Assembly: GCF_020523795.1 (NCBI RefSeq)
Contig: NZ_JAJALI010000015.1
Location: 24,728 to 88,727 of the forward strand
Length of the DNA: 64,000 bases
Source: Ancylobacter sp. Lp-2
Lineage (GTDB): Bacteria; Pseudomonadota; Alphaproteobacteria; Rhizobiales; Xanthobacteraceae
Direction of reading: 5' to 3'
The notes below the pieces were generated by a model, which was not told the DNA's origin, did not search any database, and saw only the letters and a program-made list of their open reading frames with translations. This document shows, one piece after another, positions 49,231-60,073 of the stretch. The stretch's first letter is position 1. Each line of letters starts with the position of its first letter. Made by a program: the position numbers and the translations under genes.

Positions 49231-49299
49231 TCCGGCCCCGCCTATTCGTGCCTCGCTTGCCGATTCGCGCTTTTCTCCTCCTGCCCCCGAGAGGCTTCC

Positions 49300-49956
49300 A
49301 TGCCCGGTTTCCCCATTTCGCGCCGTGCGATCCCGCGTCTGGCGGCCGGCGCGCTGCTGCTGCCGCTGTTTCTCGCGGGCTGCGCCACGCCGCCGCCGGT
49401 GGCCACCGACCCCACCTTCTATGCCGACCTGTCCAAGGGCGGGCAGCTCGATCCGGAGGCGGCCGCCTCGCTGGTGAGCGACTATCGGCGCGGACGAGGG
49501 CTGTCGGCGGTCGCCATCGACCCGGTGCTGATGCGGGTGGCGGAACAGCAGGCCAGGGCGATGGCGGCGGCGGACGAGCTGTCGCATTCGGTCGGCGGGC
49601 GCGGCTTCGTGCAGCGGCTGAAATCGGCCGGCTGGACCGGGTTGACGGCGGTGGAGAATGTCGGCGCCGGCTACCACACGCTCGCCGAGGCGTTTTCCGG
49701 CTGGCGGGATTCGCCCTCGCACAACAAGAACATGCTGGCGCCGGGCATGACCAAGATGGGCATCGCCGCCATCGCGGTGCCGAGGAGCCGCTACCGCGTC
49801 TACTGGGCGATGGTGCTCGGCAAGCCGGATCCGAAGGTGGAGGCCGCCGCGCAGGCCGCCGCCACTCCGGCGGCGGGCGCCCAGCCCGCCAATTCCCAGC
49901 CGGCGATGGGCACCACCACCGTCACCTTCGGCGGCGCCACCCTGCAGGGGCAATAG
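49300..49956 (+). CDS. CAP/SCP-domain lipoprotein
   Basis: A 218-residue secreted protein. The lipobox LFLAGC (Cys at about residue 27) predicts a lipid-anchored envelope protein. The CAP core is visible: YRRGRGLSAVAIDPVLMRVA, DELSHSVGGRG, TAVENVGAGYHTLAEAFSGW and DSPSHNKNML. Bacterial CAP proteins are of uncertain function, possibly cell-wall or lipid binding. The C-terminus is Ala/Pro-rich. It stands alone between two copies of a short repeat. Confidence 0.88.
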   Translation: MPGFPISRRAIPRLAAGALLLPLFLAGCATPPPVATDPTFYADLSKGGQLDPEAAASLVSDYRRGRGLSAVAIDPVLMRVAEQQARAMAAADELSHSVGGRGFVQRLKSAGWTGLTAVENVGAGYHTLAEAFSGWRDSPSHNKNMLAPGMTKMGIAAIAVPRSRYRVYWAMVLGKPDPKVEAAAQAAATPAAGAQPANSQPAMGTTTVTFGGATLQGQ

Positions 49957-49988
49957 GCCGAGCGGCGTCGAGCGCGGCGCCCAGCGCC

Positions 49989-50022
49989 CTTATCGATCAG
50001 GTGGGATCACCTGATCGATAAG
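49989..50022. repeat. 15-bp perfect inverted repeat with 4-base loop
   Basis: CTTATCGATCAGGTG at 49989-50003 and its exact complement at 50008-50022 enclose GGAT. It begins 33 bp after the CAP gene stop. There is no T-run on either strand, so a dispersed intergenic palindrome is as likely as a terminator; it would form a very stable RNA hairpin. Confidence 0.75.
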
Positions 50023-50050
50023 AACGCGCTCGCGATCCGATAGGCTGGAG

Positions 50051-50093
50051 CCTGTTCTCGTCGCGAGAGCTTTTCAGCCTTTGCGGAACAGGC
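50051..50093 (+). repeat. right copy of the repeat flanking the CAP-domain gene
   Basis: The 22-bp core at 50072-50093 matches 49209-49230 in 19 of 22 positions. In this copy GCCTGTTC (starting at 50050) pairs with GAACAGGC at the end, forming a larger hairpin. It abuts the stop codon of the minus-strand CobW-type gene. Confidence 0.6.
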
Positions 50094-50094
50094 C

Positions 50095-51225
50095 CTAGCG
50101 CCGCATCGTCGCCGGGGCGAGCGGGTTGTCGGTGAGGGCCTTGCCGTCCGGCTGGTCCGGCGCCGGCAGGCCCATGAAGGCGTCGAACAGCCGGCGGATC
50201 ACCGCCGGCTCGACATCGCGCACGATCATGACGAGACGGGTGCGGTGGTCGTCGTCGGGCCAGGCGGGCAGCTGGCTCGGCGGATGCAGCACCTGCTGCA
50301 CGCCGTGCAGCACCACCGGGCGGGCGGGATCCTCGGCGAGCGCGACGATGCCCTTGAGCCGCAGCAGCTTGTCGCCATGCATGCCGCGGACGAGTTCCAG
50401 GAACATGTCGAGCGCCGCCGCCGGAACCGCCGCCTCAGTGGCTACGGTGAAGGCGCGGATGCGGTCGTCATGGCGATTGGCGTCGTGCGCGGATTGTCCG
50501 CGCTGCGCCGCTTCCGCCGCCTCGATCGCCTCGTCGCGCAGCCAGCCGGCGACGTCGGGGATCTTGCTCGACGGGTCGTAGAGGCCGGCCTCGAGCAGCG
50601 CCGCCGCCGTCGCCTCGCCCTTTGCCGCATCGAGCCGGACGGCGCCGGGCGCCAGCCGGTCGAGCCGGGCGTCGAGGGCGGCGAAAGCGGCCTGCCGCTC
50701 CGGCGTGTCGAGGAGGTCCGTCTTGGTGAGGACCAGCCGGTCGGCGATCGCCGCCTGCTTGACCGCTTCGGGATGGGCGTCGAGCGTCGCGAGCCCGTTC
50801 ACCGCATCGATCACCGTCACCACCCCGTCGAGGCGGAAGCGCATGACCAGATAGGGATGCATCATCAGCACGTGCAGGATCGGGGCGGGGTCGGCGAGGC
50901 CGGTGGTCTCGATCATCACCCGCCGGAACGGCGGGATGACGCCGTTGTCCATACGACGCAGCAGGTGCTCCAGCCCCTCGACGAGGTCGCCGCGCACCGT
51001 GCAGCACAGGCAGCCCGAGGCGAGCAGCACGGTGGCGTCGTCGAAATGCTGCACCAGCAGATGGTCGAGCCCGATCTCGCCGAACTCGTTGATGAGCACG
51101 GCGGTGTCCTTCAGGCCCGTATCCGCCAGCAGGCGGTTGAGCAGCGTGGTCTTCCCGGCTCCGAGAAAGCCGGTGAGCAGCGTGACGGGGATCGGCTCCG
51201 GCTGCCCGCGTGTCGTATCGCTCAT
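50095..51225 (-). CDS. CobW/COG0523 G3E-family GTPase (metallochaperone)
   Basis: A 376-residue protein. Walker A LTGFLGAGKTTLLN, the metal-binding GCLCC motif (C-x-C-C), the ETTGLADPAPIL switch and TKTD guanine-specificity motif are present, followed by the CobW C-terminal domain. Family members insert zinc, cobalt or other metals into client enzymes. No nitrile hydratase, cobalamin or zinc-uptake gene is adjacent, so the client metal is unknown. It starts 11 bp after the carboxypeptidase stop on the same strand and may be cotranscribed. Confidence 0.9.
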   Translation of the reverse strand: MSDTTRGQPEPIPVTLLTGFLGAGKTTLLNRLLADTGLKDTAVLINEFGEIGLDHLLVQHFDDATVLLASGCLCCTVRGDLVEGLEHLLRRMDNGVIPPFRRVMIETTGLADPAPILHVLMMHPYLVMRFRLDGVVTVIDAVNGLATLDAHPEAVKQAAIADRLVLTKTDLLDTPERQAAFAALDARLDRLAPGAVRLDAAKGEATAAALLEAGLYDPSSKIPDVAGWLRDEAIEAAEAAQRGQSAHDANRHDDRIRAFTVATEAAVPAAALDMFLELVRGMHGDKLLRLKGIVALAEDPARPVVLHGVQQVLHPPSQLPAWPDDDHRTRLVMIVRDVEPAVIRRLFDAFMGLPAPDQPDGKALTDNPLAPATMRR

Positions 51226-51236
51226 GATCGTACGGT

Positions 51237-52736
51237 CTATTGTGCCGCCGTGGCCGGGCTGGGCGCGGGCACCGGCGCGATGATGATGGTCGGCTGCGAA
51301 CCCGCCTGCGCGGCGGGCTTGGCCGCCGGTTTCGGCTTGGCGGTCGAGGCCGTCGGCTTGGGAGCGGGCTTGGCAGCCGGTTTGGCCGCCGGCTTCGGCG
51401 CCGGGGCGGCGTCGCCGGTCGGATCGGCCATCACCGTGGTCTCCGGCGTGCTCTTCGGCTTGGCGGCGGATTTCGAGCCCGGCTTGGCGTCGGGCTTGGC
51501 CGGCGCCACGGGGATGGCGACCTGCTTGGCGCCGGTGACCTTCTTGCTGCCGGTGGCGGGCTTCTTCGGCGCCGGCGCCGGATAGGCGGCGGCAAGCGCC
51601 GCGGGATCGGGGGTCGGGCCGACGAACACCTCGACCGGCGGCATGGAGGGCGGCAGGTTCTGCAGCAGGCTGGCGCCGGTCACGTTGACGCCGAGGGCAC
51701 CCATGCCGGCGGCGGCAAAGCCGGCCGGCGCCGGACCGCTGTCGTCATCGGCTTCCGAGGCGACGGTCTTGCGCTTGGCGCCGCAGACCTGGGCGCGCAT
51801 GTCGGTCGGCGCGCCGCCCTGATTGCGCAGCGAATCCACCGTCGGCGCGACGGCACCGAAGATCTGCCAGGACTGGTTGAAGCCGCGTTCCAGCAGCAGG
51901 GCGGCCTGCTCGGTGCGCTCCTTGCCGGAATTGGTGCCGAGCACGATGGCGATCAGCCGCTTGTCGCCGCGATGCGCGGTGGCGACGAGGTTGAAGCCGG
52001 AGGCGCAGATGAAGCCGGTCTTCATGCCGTCGGCGCCGGGATAGCGGTCGATCAGCTTGTTGTAGCTGCGGATGACGTTGTTGCCGACCTTCATCGCCGG
52101 GATGCGGAACAGCTGCTCGTGCTCGGGATATTCGAGCGCGATGGCGCGCACCAGCACGGCGAGGTCGCGGGCGGTAGTGACGTTGTTGGGATCGGGCAGC
52201 CCGTTTGGATTGGCGAAATGCGAGCCGGTCATACCGAGGTCGCGCGCCGCCTCGTTCATCTCGTCGACGAAGGCCGGCAGCGAGCCGCTGACGCCCTCGG
52301 CGAGGACATAGGCCATGTCGTTGGCCGACTTGACCAGCATCATCTTCAGCGCGTTGTCGACGGTGAGCTTGGTGCCCGGCACGAAGCCCATCTTCGAGGG
52401 CGCCTGCGAGGCGGCCAGCGGCGAGACGGTGATCAGGGTGCTCTCGGTCAGCCGTCCCGCCTTGAGGGCGCGAAAGGTAACATAAGCCGTCATCAGCTTG
52501 GTGATGGAGGCAGGATACCAGGGCTTGGTGGCGTCCTCGGCCAGCAGCACCTTGCCGCTGTCGAGCTCGACCACCAGCGACGGCGTCGCGCGCGCGGCCG
52601 TGGAGGCCGCCACGGGCAGCAGCCCGGCGATGGCGCCGGCAAGCGCGAGGACGATGGCACGGCTACGGGTGCGGCGGGAGGAGGAGTTCAGCACGCGACG
52701 CGATCCGTTCTTGCTGGAAGCGAATATTCGACACAC
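51237..52736 (-). CDS. D-alanyl-D-alanine carboxypeptidase with Pro/Ala/Lys-rich tail
   Basis: A 499-residue penicillin-binding protein of the S11 family (DacA/DacC-like). Catalytic motifs: S-x-x-K at residues 77-80 (PASITK), S-x-N in KSANDMAY and K-T-G in DGMKTGF. A long signal sequence precedes the domain. It trims the terminal D-Ala of peptidoglycan stems in the periplasm. The last 170 or so residues are low-complexity Ala/Pro/Lys in place of the usual C-terminal amphipathic anchor. The start is GTG 52736 behind GGAAGGAAC; no ATG fits. Confidence 0.9.
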   Translation of the reverse strand: MCRIFASSKNGSRRVLNSSSRRTRSRAIVLALAGAIAGLLPVAASTAARATPSLVVELDSGKVLLAEDATKPWYPASITKLMTAYVTFRALKAGRLTESTLITVSPLAASQAPSKMGFVPGTKLTVDNALKMMLVKSANDMAYVLAEGVSGSLPAFVDEMNEAARDLGMTGSHFANPNGLPDPNNVTTARDLAVLVRAIALEYPEHEQLFRIPAMKVGNNVIRSYNKLIDRYPGADGMKTGFICASGFNLVATAHRGDKRLIAIVLGTNSGKERTEQAALLLERGFNQSWQIFGAVAPTVDSLRNQGGAPTDMRAQVCGAKRKTVASEADDDSGPAPAGFAAAGMGALGVNVTGASLLQNLPPSMPPVEVFVGPTPDPAALAAAYPAPAPKKPATGSKKVTGAKQVAIPVAPAKPDAKPGSKSAAKPKSTPETTVMADPTGDAAPAPKPAAKPAAKPAPKPTASTAKPKPAAKPAAQAGSQPTIIIAPVPAPSPATAAQ

Positions 52737-52896
52737 GTTCCTTCCATACCGCGTCCGCCGTCCGGGATCAAAAGGCGCCGGGACGGAAACCGGAAAATGA
52801 CGCGCCGTTCCGGGCCGCGGGCGGGCGGTGATCGCACCGCCGCGGAACCGCATGCCGCCACGCAAACTTCATCGAAAGCGCGCTAAGCTCCTTGGG

Positions 52897-53424
52897 ATGA
52901 GTGATTCGATCCGCCGCCTTCACGAGTCCGTGTGTGCGGCGCGGAAGGGGCGGGTTGCCTCTCCGCGCACCGCCAAGCTGTTCGCGCGCGGCCGCTCCTT
53001 CATCGCCAAGAAAGTGGCGGAGGAAGCGGTGGAGGTGGCGCTGGACGGCGCGATGGGCGACGCGCCGGGCGCGGTGCGCGAAAGCGCCGACCTTCTCTAC
53101 AACCTCGTCGTGCTGTGGGTCGAGCTCGGCATCGATCCCGACGATGTGTGGGCGGAGATGCGCCGGCGCGAGAAGATGCTCGGCATGGCCGAGAAGCTGC
53201 CGAAGATGGGCAAGAAGGCCGGCGTGCCGGGTTCTGGCGCCTCGCCGGCGGCTCCGCTGCGGCACGGTGACAGTCTCGGCCATTCGGGCTATGCGGTGCC
53301 GGCCGATCTCTTCGCCGACTTTACCGTCGAGCCGGCCCGGGAGGTCTCGGCGGAAGCGGCGGCGGCGGGCGCCGCGCGGCTTGCCTCGCCGACGGCGCCG
53401 GGCCCGCGTCGCGGATCCCGCTGA
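52897..53424 (+). CDS. HisE-like phosphoribosyl-ATP diphosphatase/MazG-fold protein
   Basis: A 175-residue protein whose first 105 residues match HisE: KKVAEEAVEVALDGAMGD and RESADLLYNLVVLWVELG hold the acidic residues that bind magnesium in this all-alpha pyrophosphohydrolase fold. HisE converts phosphoribosyl-ATP to phosphoribosyl-AMP in histidine synthesis. No other his gene is nearby, and there is an extra 70-residue Ala/Pro/Gly-rich tail, so it may be a second copy with another nucleotide substrate. ATG 52897; divergent from the carboxypeptidase gene. Confidence 0.75.
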   Translation: MSDSIRRLHESVCAARKGRVASPRTAKLFARGRSFIAKKVAEEAVEVALDGAMGDAPGAVRESADLLYNLVVLWVELGIDPDDVWAEMRRREKMLGMAEKLPKMGKKAGVPGSGASPAAPLRHGDSLGHSGYAVPADLFADFTVEPAREVSAEAAAAGAARLASPTAPGPRRGSR

Positions 53425-53477
53425 AGCGCCCGCCCTCGGCCCGGCTTGCCGCCAGGCCGCCTTCCCCCGGAGTTTCC

Positions 53478-54059
53478 ATGCTGCGCCGTCTCTATCAATG
53501 GGTCATCGACCTCGCCGAACGCCCCTCGGCCGGCTGGGCGCTCGCTGGTGTGTCGGCGGCGGAAAGCTCGTTCTTTCCGGTGCCGCCGGACATCATGCTG
53601 GTGCCGATGTGCATCGCCCGGCCGGAGCGGGCCTGGCGCTACGCGCTCATCTGCACGGTCGCCTCGGTGCTGGGCGGGCTCGTCGGCTATGCGATCGGGG
53701 CGCTGCTCTACGAGACGGTCGGGCTGTTCCTGATCCAGCTCTATGGTTATGGCGACAAGGTCGACGCCTTCGCCAAGGCCTATGGCGAATACGGCCACTG
53801 GATCATCCTGATCAAGGGCGTGACGCCGATCCCCTACAAGGTGGTGACGATCACCTCGGGCTTCGCGCATTACAGCCTGTTCTGGTTCGTCGTCCTGTCG
53901 GTGATCACCCGCGGTGCCCGCTTCTTCCTGGTCGCCGGGCTGCTCTACTGGATCGGCCCCTCGGCCCGCACCTTCATCGAGGAACGGCTGGGGCTGGTGA
54001 CCTTGATCTTCGCGGCGGTCACCATCGGCGGCTTCATCATCGCGACCTATCTGTTCTGA
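53478..54059 (+). CDS. YqaA family (DedA/VTT superfamily) membrane protein
   Basis: A 193-residue protein with four to five hydrophobic segments. ESSFFPVPPDIMLVPMCIARP and VLGGLVGYAIGALLYE are typical of the YqaA branch of the VTT superfamily, whose members are thought to move phospholipids or take part in membrane homeostasis. IILIKGVTPIPYKVVTITSG is the conserved re-entrant segment. Convergent with cysW, 18 bp between stops. Confidence 0.9.
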   Translation: MLRRLYQWVIDLAERPSAGWALAGVSAAESSFFPVPPDIMLVPMCIARPERAWRYALICTVASVLGGLVGYAIGALLYETVGLFLIQLYGYGDKVDAFAKAYGEYGHWIILIKGVTPIPYKVVTITSGFAHYSLFWFVVLSVITRGARFFLVAGLLYWIGPSARTFIEERLGLVTLIFAAVTIGGFIIATYLF

Positions 54060-54077
54060 GGCGGATCGGAGCGCCGC

Positions 54078-54914
54078 TCAGTGCCCGCCCTTGCGGGTAT
54101 GTACGCGGCTCTCCAGCACCGTCTTGGCGAATAGGGTCACTACCGCCAGCAGCGCCAGCAGCGAGGCCACCGCGAAGGAGGCCTGGAACTGGTACTCGTT
54201 GTAGAGGATCTCGACCTGCAGCGGGATGGTGTTGGTCTCGCCGCGCACATGGCCGGAGACCACCGATACCGCGCCGAACTCGCCCATGGCGCGGGCGTTG
54301 CAGAGCAGCACGCCATAGAGCAGCGCCCATTTCACATTGGGCAGGGTGACGCGGGAGAACACCCGCCAGCCGGAGGCGCCGAGCGTCACCGCCGCCTCCT
54401 CCTCCGTCGTGCCCTGTTCCTGCATCAGCGGGATCAGTTCGCGCGCCACAAAGGGGAAGGTGACGAAAATGGTGGCGAGCGCGATGCCAGGCCAGGCGAA
54501 GATGATCTTCCAGCCATTGTCGATCAGCCAGGGGCCGAAATAGCCCTGCGCGCCGAACATGAGCACGAAGACGAGACCGGCCACCACCGGCGACACCGAG
54601 AAGGGCAGGTCGAGCAGGGTGATCAGGAAGCTCTTGCCGGGAAAGGAGAACTTGGTGATCGCCCAGGCCATGACGAGGCCCATCACCGTATTTGCGGCGA
54701 CCGCGATGGCGGTGACGATGAGGGTCAGTTCGATGGCGGCGAGCGCGTCGGGCTCGACCAGGGCGTTGGCATAGGCTTCCCAGCCCTTCACGAAGGCCTG
54801 GGCGAAGACGTTGATCAGCGGCAGCACGATGAACAGGCCGATGAACAGCGTCGCCACCGCGACCACCGCCCATTTGACGGCGGCGGGTTCGGAACGGACG
54901 GATGGGTCGCTCAT
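54078..54914 (-). CDS. cysW: sulfate/thiosulfate ABC transporter permease CysW
   Basis: A 278-residue inner-membrane permease with six helices. The EAA-type cytoplasmic loop is [21 protein letters not shown] (in parts: [23 protein letters not shown]), and [20 protein letters not shown] is diagnostic of CysW. It forms the channel with CysT. Start ATG 54914 overlaps the cysT stop by 4 bp. The gene for the ATPase, cysA, does not follow. Confidence 0.94.
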   Translation of the reverse strand: MSDPSVRSEPAAVKWAVVAVATLFIGLFIVLPLINVFAQAFVKGWEAYANALVEPDALAAIELTLIVTAIAVAANTVMGLVMAWAITKFSFPGKSFLITLLDLPFSVSPVVAGLVFVLMFGAQGYFGPWLIDNGWKIIFAWPGIALATIFVTFPFVARELIPLMQEQGTTEEEAAVTLGASGWRVFSRVTLPNVKWALLYGVLLCNARAMGEFGAVSVVSGHVRGETNTIPLQVEILYNEYQFQASFAVASLLALLAVVTLFAKTVLESRVHTRKGGH

Positions 54915-55789
54915 GACGCTCTCCCGGTGCGGGACTGCGACCAACGCTGCAGGCCGTTGATCACGAACAGCAATGCGAAGGAGGCCACCAGCATGGTGGC
55001 GGCGATGGTGGTGGCGTCGGCGTAGCGGAACTCCTCCAGCCGGATGACGATCAGCAGCGGGGCGATCTCCGACACGTTGGGCAGGTTGCCGGCGATGAAG
55101 ATCACCGAGCCGTATTCGCCGACCGCGCGGGCGAAGGCGAGGGCGAAGCCGGTGAGGAAGGCCGGCAGCACGGTGGGCAGCACCACCTTGCGGATGGTGG
55201 TCCAGCGGCTGGCGCCGAGCGTCGCGGCGGCCTCCTCCAACTCATGGTCGAAATCCTCCAGCACCGGCTGCACCGTGCGCACCACGAAGGGCAGGCCGAT
55301 GAAGATCAGTGCCACCAGAATGCCGAGCGGGGTGAAGGAGACCTTGATGCCGAAGGGGGCGAGGAATTGGCCAAGCCAGCCATTCTCGGCATAGAGCGTG
55401 GTCAGCGCGATACCGGCCACCGCTGTGGGCAGGGCGAAGGGGATGTCGACGAGGGCGTCGAGCAGGCGTCGGCCGGGAAAGTCGTAGCGCACCAGCGCCC
55501 ACACCACGACGGCCCCGAGCACCAGGTTGATCGCGGCGGCGACCAGCGACAGGCCGAAGGAGATCTTCAGCGCGTTCAGCGTGCGGGCGGCGGTGAGGAT
55601 GGTCCAGATGCGGTCCGGCGTCAGCTCGGCGGTCTTGAAGAACAGGCCGGCGAGCGGGATCAGCACGATCAGCGAGAGCCAGAGCAAGGTCAGGCCCATG
55701 GTGAGCCCGAAGCCGGGGATCACGCCGCTACTGCGGCGCGATGGAGCCGTCTCCCCCAGTTCCGCTGCGCTCATCGTCGTCTCGGCCAT
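54911..55789 (-). CDS. cysT: sulfate/thiosulfate ABC transporter permease CysT
   Basis: A 292-residue permease (also CysU). [16 protein letters not shown] segment ([19 protein letters not shown]), [20 protein letters not shown], the EAA loop [20 protein letters not shown] and [18 protein letters not shown] are typical. Six helices. It lies 97 bp after sbp and overlaps cysW by 4 bp. Confidence 0.94.
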   Translation of the reverse strand: MAETTMSAAELGETAPSRRSSGVIPGFGLTMGLTLLWLSLIVLIPLAGLFFKTAELTPDRIWTILTAARTLNALKISFGLSLVAAAINLVLGAVVVWALVRYDFPGRRLLDALVDIPFALPTAVAGIALTTLYAENGWLGQFLAPFGIKVSFTPLGILVALIFIGLPFVVRTVQPVLEDFDHELEEAAATLGASRWTTIRKVVLPTVLPAFLTGFALAFARAVGEYGSVIFIAGNLPNVSEIAPLLIVIRLEEFRYADATTIAATMLVASFALLFVINGLQRWSQSRTGRAS

Positions 55790-55886
55790 GTTCCGGTTCC
55801 GCGATCGCCATCATAAGAGCGGCGCCGGACCTGGCGAAAGGTCCGGCGCCCAGTTGTAGCCCAGCGTGAACGCCGGCCTCGGGAAC

Positions 55887-56906
55887 TCAGTTGGAATAGA
55901 TCTGGTCGAAGACACCGCCATCGTCGAAGTGGGTCTTCTGGGTCTTGCGCCAGCCGCCGAAGATCGGGTCGTCGATGGTGACGAGCGAGACCTTGGGGAA
56001 CACGTTCTCATACTGCTTGGCGATCTCAGGGTCGCGCGGGCGGTAGAAGTTCTCGGCGGCGACCTTCTGGCCTTCCTTGCTGTAGAGCAGCTTCAGATAG
56101 GCCTCGGCGATGGGGCGGGTGCCCTTGCGATCCACCACCTTGTCGACCACCGCGACCGGCGGCTCGGCGAGGATGGAGAGCGAGGGCACGACGATGTCGA
56201 ACTTGTCGTCGCCGAATTCCTTCTTCGACAGGAACGCCTCGTTCTCCCAGGCGAGCAGCACGTCGCCGACGCCGCGCTCGGTGAAGGTGACGGTGGAGCC
56301 GCGCGCCCCGGTGTCGAGCACCGGCACGTTCTTGAACAGCGAAGCGAGATAGGCCTTCGCCTTGTCCTCGGAGCCGTACTTCTTCAGCGCATAGGCCCAA
56401 CCGGCGAGGTAGTTCCAGCGGGCGCCGCCGGAGGTCTTCGGATTGGGGGTGATGACCTGGATGCCCGGCTTCACCAGGTCGTCCCAGTCCTTGATGCCCT
56501 TGGGGTTGCCCTTGCGGACCAGGAATACGATGGTCGAGGTGTAGGGCGAGGAATTGTCGGGCAGGCGCTTCTGCCAATCCTGGGCGAGGAAGCCCTTGTC
56601 GGCGATGGCGTCGATGTCATAGGCGAGCGCCAGGGTGACGACGTCGGCCTCGAGGCCGTCGATCACCGAGCGGGCCTGCTTGCCGGAGCCGCCATGCGAG
56701 GCCTTGATCTCGACGGTCTTGCCGGTCTCTGCCTTGTACTTCTCCGCGAACAGCTTGTTGAACTGCTGGTAGAGCTCGCGGGTCGGGTCGTAGGACACGT
56801 TGAGCAGGGTGGCGTCGGCGGCACGCACCGGCGCCGGCGCGGCGAGCGGGGCGATGAGCGCGGCGGCGAGGCCGGCCACGGCCAGAGGCTTGAAATTGAA
56901 GAACAT
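55887..56906 (-). CDS. sbp: periplasmic sulfate-binding protein
   Basis: A 339-residue binding protein with a signal peptide ending at VRA/A (about residue 29). [35 protein letters not shown] and [18 protein letters not shown] are family signatures, the serines and glycines of SHGGSGKQ binding sulfate through hydrogen bonds. Start ATG 56906 follows GGAGAGA. First gene of the sbp-cysT-cysW transcript. Confidence 0.95.
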   Translation of the reverse strand: MFFNFKPLAVAGLAAALIAPLAAPAPVRAADATLLNVSYDPTRELYQQFNKLFAEKYKAETGKTVEIKASHGGSGKQARSVIDGLEADVVTLALAYDIDAIADKGFLAQDWQKRLPDNSSPYTSTIVFLVRKGNPKGIKDWDDLVKPGIQVITPNPKTSGGARWNYLAGWAYALKKYGSEDKAKAYLASLFKNVPVLDTGARGSTVTFTERGVGDVLLAWENEAFLSKKEFGDDKFDIVVPSLSILAEPPVAVVDKVVDRKGTRPIAEAYLKLLYSKEGQKVAAENFYRPRDPEIAKQYENVFPKVSLVTIDDPIFGGWRKTQKTHFDDGGVFDQIYSN

Positions 56907-57114
56907 GTCGATCTCTCCATCGCGGCGCCCAGCGCTGCGGAAAACCATCGAGCTCAGAGTTCCACAGCTCTCCCATGGGGTCAACTATAAAAATACAGAG
57001 TATATAGAAAATTAGATAAAATAACGTGTCGGTCGTGTGATTTCGAAGGCGTCACCCCGCGTTCGCCTGAAACCTCAATGGGTTGGCGATCGCGAGGTGA
57101 ACTGCGAGGTGCCG
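56907..57114 (-). promoter_or_regulatory. AT-rich upstream region of the sulfate-transport operon
   Basis: Between 56984 and 57025 the sequence is nearly pure A/T with repeated TATA words. On the minus strand TATAGT (56984-56989) is a good -10 but no -35 matches at 16-18 bp, as expected of an activator-dependent promoter. Regulation by a CysB-type LysR activator is inferred from gene function only. Confidence 0.45.
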
Positions 57115-57849
57115 TCAGTGCGCCGAGATCAGCGTGTGAATTCCGCACTCGGTCTTGGCTTTGCCGCGCCAGCGGCCGGCGCGGGCGTCCTCGCCCGGGG
57201 CGACGCGGCTGGTGCAGGGCAGGCAGCCGACCGAGGGGAAACCCTTGGCTTCCAGCGGGTGCGGCGGTAGGGCGAAGCGCTTGTGAGCGGCTTCCACCTC
57301 GGCCCGCTCAAGGCTGGCGAGCGGGTTGAACTTCAGCCGCTCGCCATCGCGCTCGGCCACCGCAATGGCGGCGCGGGTGGAGGCCTGGTAGCGCTTGCGC
57401 CCGTTCAGCCAGCCATCGAAGCCCGACAGCGCGCGGGCCAGCGGCTCGACCTTGCGGATGCGGCAGCAGGCGTCCGGGTCGGAATACCAGAGGTCGTTGC
57501 CGGCATCGAGCGCGGCCAGCCGCTCGGCATCCGGGTGGATGGAGCGGACATCGGTGAGACCGAGCTGGGCCGCGAGCGTGTCGCGATAGGCGAGGGTCTC
57601 CTCGAACAGCCAGCCGGTGTCGAGGAACACCACCGGGATCGACGGGTCCACCTCGGCGGCGAAGGCGAGCAGCACCGCGGATTCGGTGCCGAAGGACGAG
57701 ACGAGGCACAACCGGTCGCGTCCGACGATGGTCTGGGCGGCGGCGATGATCTCGGTCGGCGAGCGGCCTTCGAGGGTGCGGGAAATCTCTTCCACCGCGT
57801 CGAGCGGGGTGGTGCCGGCGAGGGTATCAGGCAGCAGGGTGGAGGTCAT
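57115..57849 (-). CDS. cysH: adenylyl-sulfate (APS) reductase, CysH type
   Basis: A 244-residue reductase that makes sulfite from adenylyl sulfate. SSFGTESAVLL is the nucleotide-binding loop; the cysteine pairs DACCRIRKVEPL and GCLPCTS bind a 4Fe-4S cluster, which distinguishes APS reductases from PAPS reductases; KTECGIH near the C-terminus carries the catalytic Cys. Last gene of the DUF2849-cysI-DUF934-cysH transcript, overlapping DUF934 by 4 bp. Confidence 0.95.
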   Translation of the reverse strand: MTSTLLPDTLAGTTPLDAVEEISRTLEGRSPTEIIAAAQTIVGRDRLCLVSSFGTESAVLLAFAAEVDPSIPVVFLDTGWLFEETLAYRDTLAAQLGLTDVRSIHPDAERLAALDAGNDLWYSDPDACCRIRKVEPLARALSGFDGWLNGRKRYQASTRAAIAVAERDGERLKFNPLASLERAEVEAAHKRFALPPHPLEAKGFPSVGCLPCTSRVAPGEDARAGRWRGKAKTECGIHTLISAH

Positions 57850-58377
57850 GCGGCCGCCCCCCGGTCCGACGACCCGTTGTCGTCCGCGCGGGTCGCCGAG
57901 CGGCCGAGCCGGGCGCGCAGCAGGCTTTTGCGGCCGTCGCCAGTCGGCTGGTAGAACACGGTGTAGCTGTGCATCGCGGCGTCGAAGGCCTGCGCGTCGG
58001 CCGGCTTGACCGGCACGATCTGATCGAAGCCGGAACGGGCCATGATGAGGAACTGGTCGCGCAGCACGTTGCCGACGGCGCGCAGCGGCCCCTTCCAGCC
58101 GAGCCGCTCGCGCAGCAGGCGGGCCTGGCTGTAGGCGCGCCCGTCGCGGAAGGTGGGGAAGTTGAGCGCCACCAGCGCGAGGCGCGGCAGATAGGGCGCG
58201 ATCTCGGCGATCGGCTTGTTGTTCGGCCAGATGAGGCCGACCTCGACATTGGCGCTCTTCAGCGCCTCCTCTTCCTTGAGGAAGCGGTCGAGCGACAGTA
58301 GCACCGGGGTGGAGGCGGGGAGGGTTTCGTCCTCGTCGGCGACGCGGATGAAGCGGTCCTCGACCAGCTTGCCGTTC

Positions 58378-58391
<14 letters not shown>
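57846..58391 (-). CDS. DUF934 domain-containing protein of the sulfite reductase operon
   Basis: A 181-residue cytoplasmic protein with the DUF934 core (VEVGLIWPNNKPIAEIAPYL, FPTFRDGRAYSQARLLRERLG). Always found beside ferredoxin/NADPH-type sulfite or nitrite reductases in alpha- and betaproteobacteria and thought to assist sulfite reduction, perhaps in electron delivery; not proven. Overlaps cysI by 14 bp and cysH by 4 bp, implying strict co-expression. Confidence 0.9.
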
Positions 58392-60033
<1,642 letters not shown>

Positions 60034-60073
60034 GATCGGTGTCTTCTTCAGTCGCGGCTCGAAGGAACGGCGT

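Noticed and set aside
56956..56984. TTGACC with AACTCT as a sigma-70 promoter for sbp
   Set aside because: The -10 matches only two of six bases; the TATAGT further upstream is better placed in the AT-rich region.
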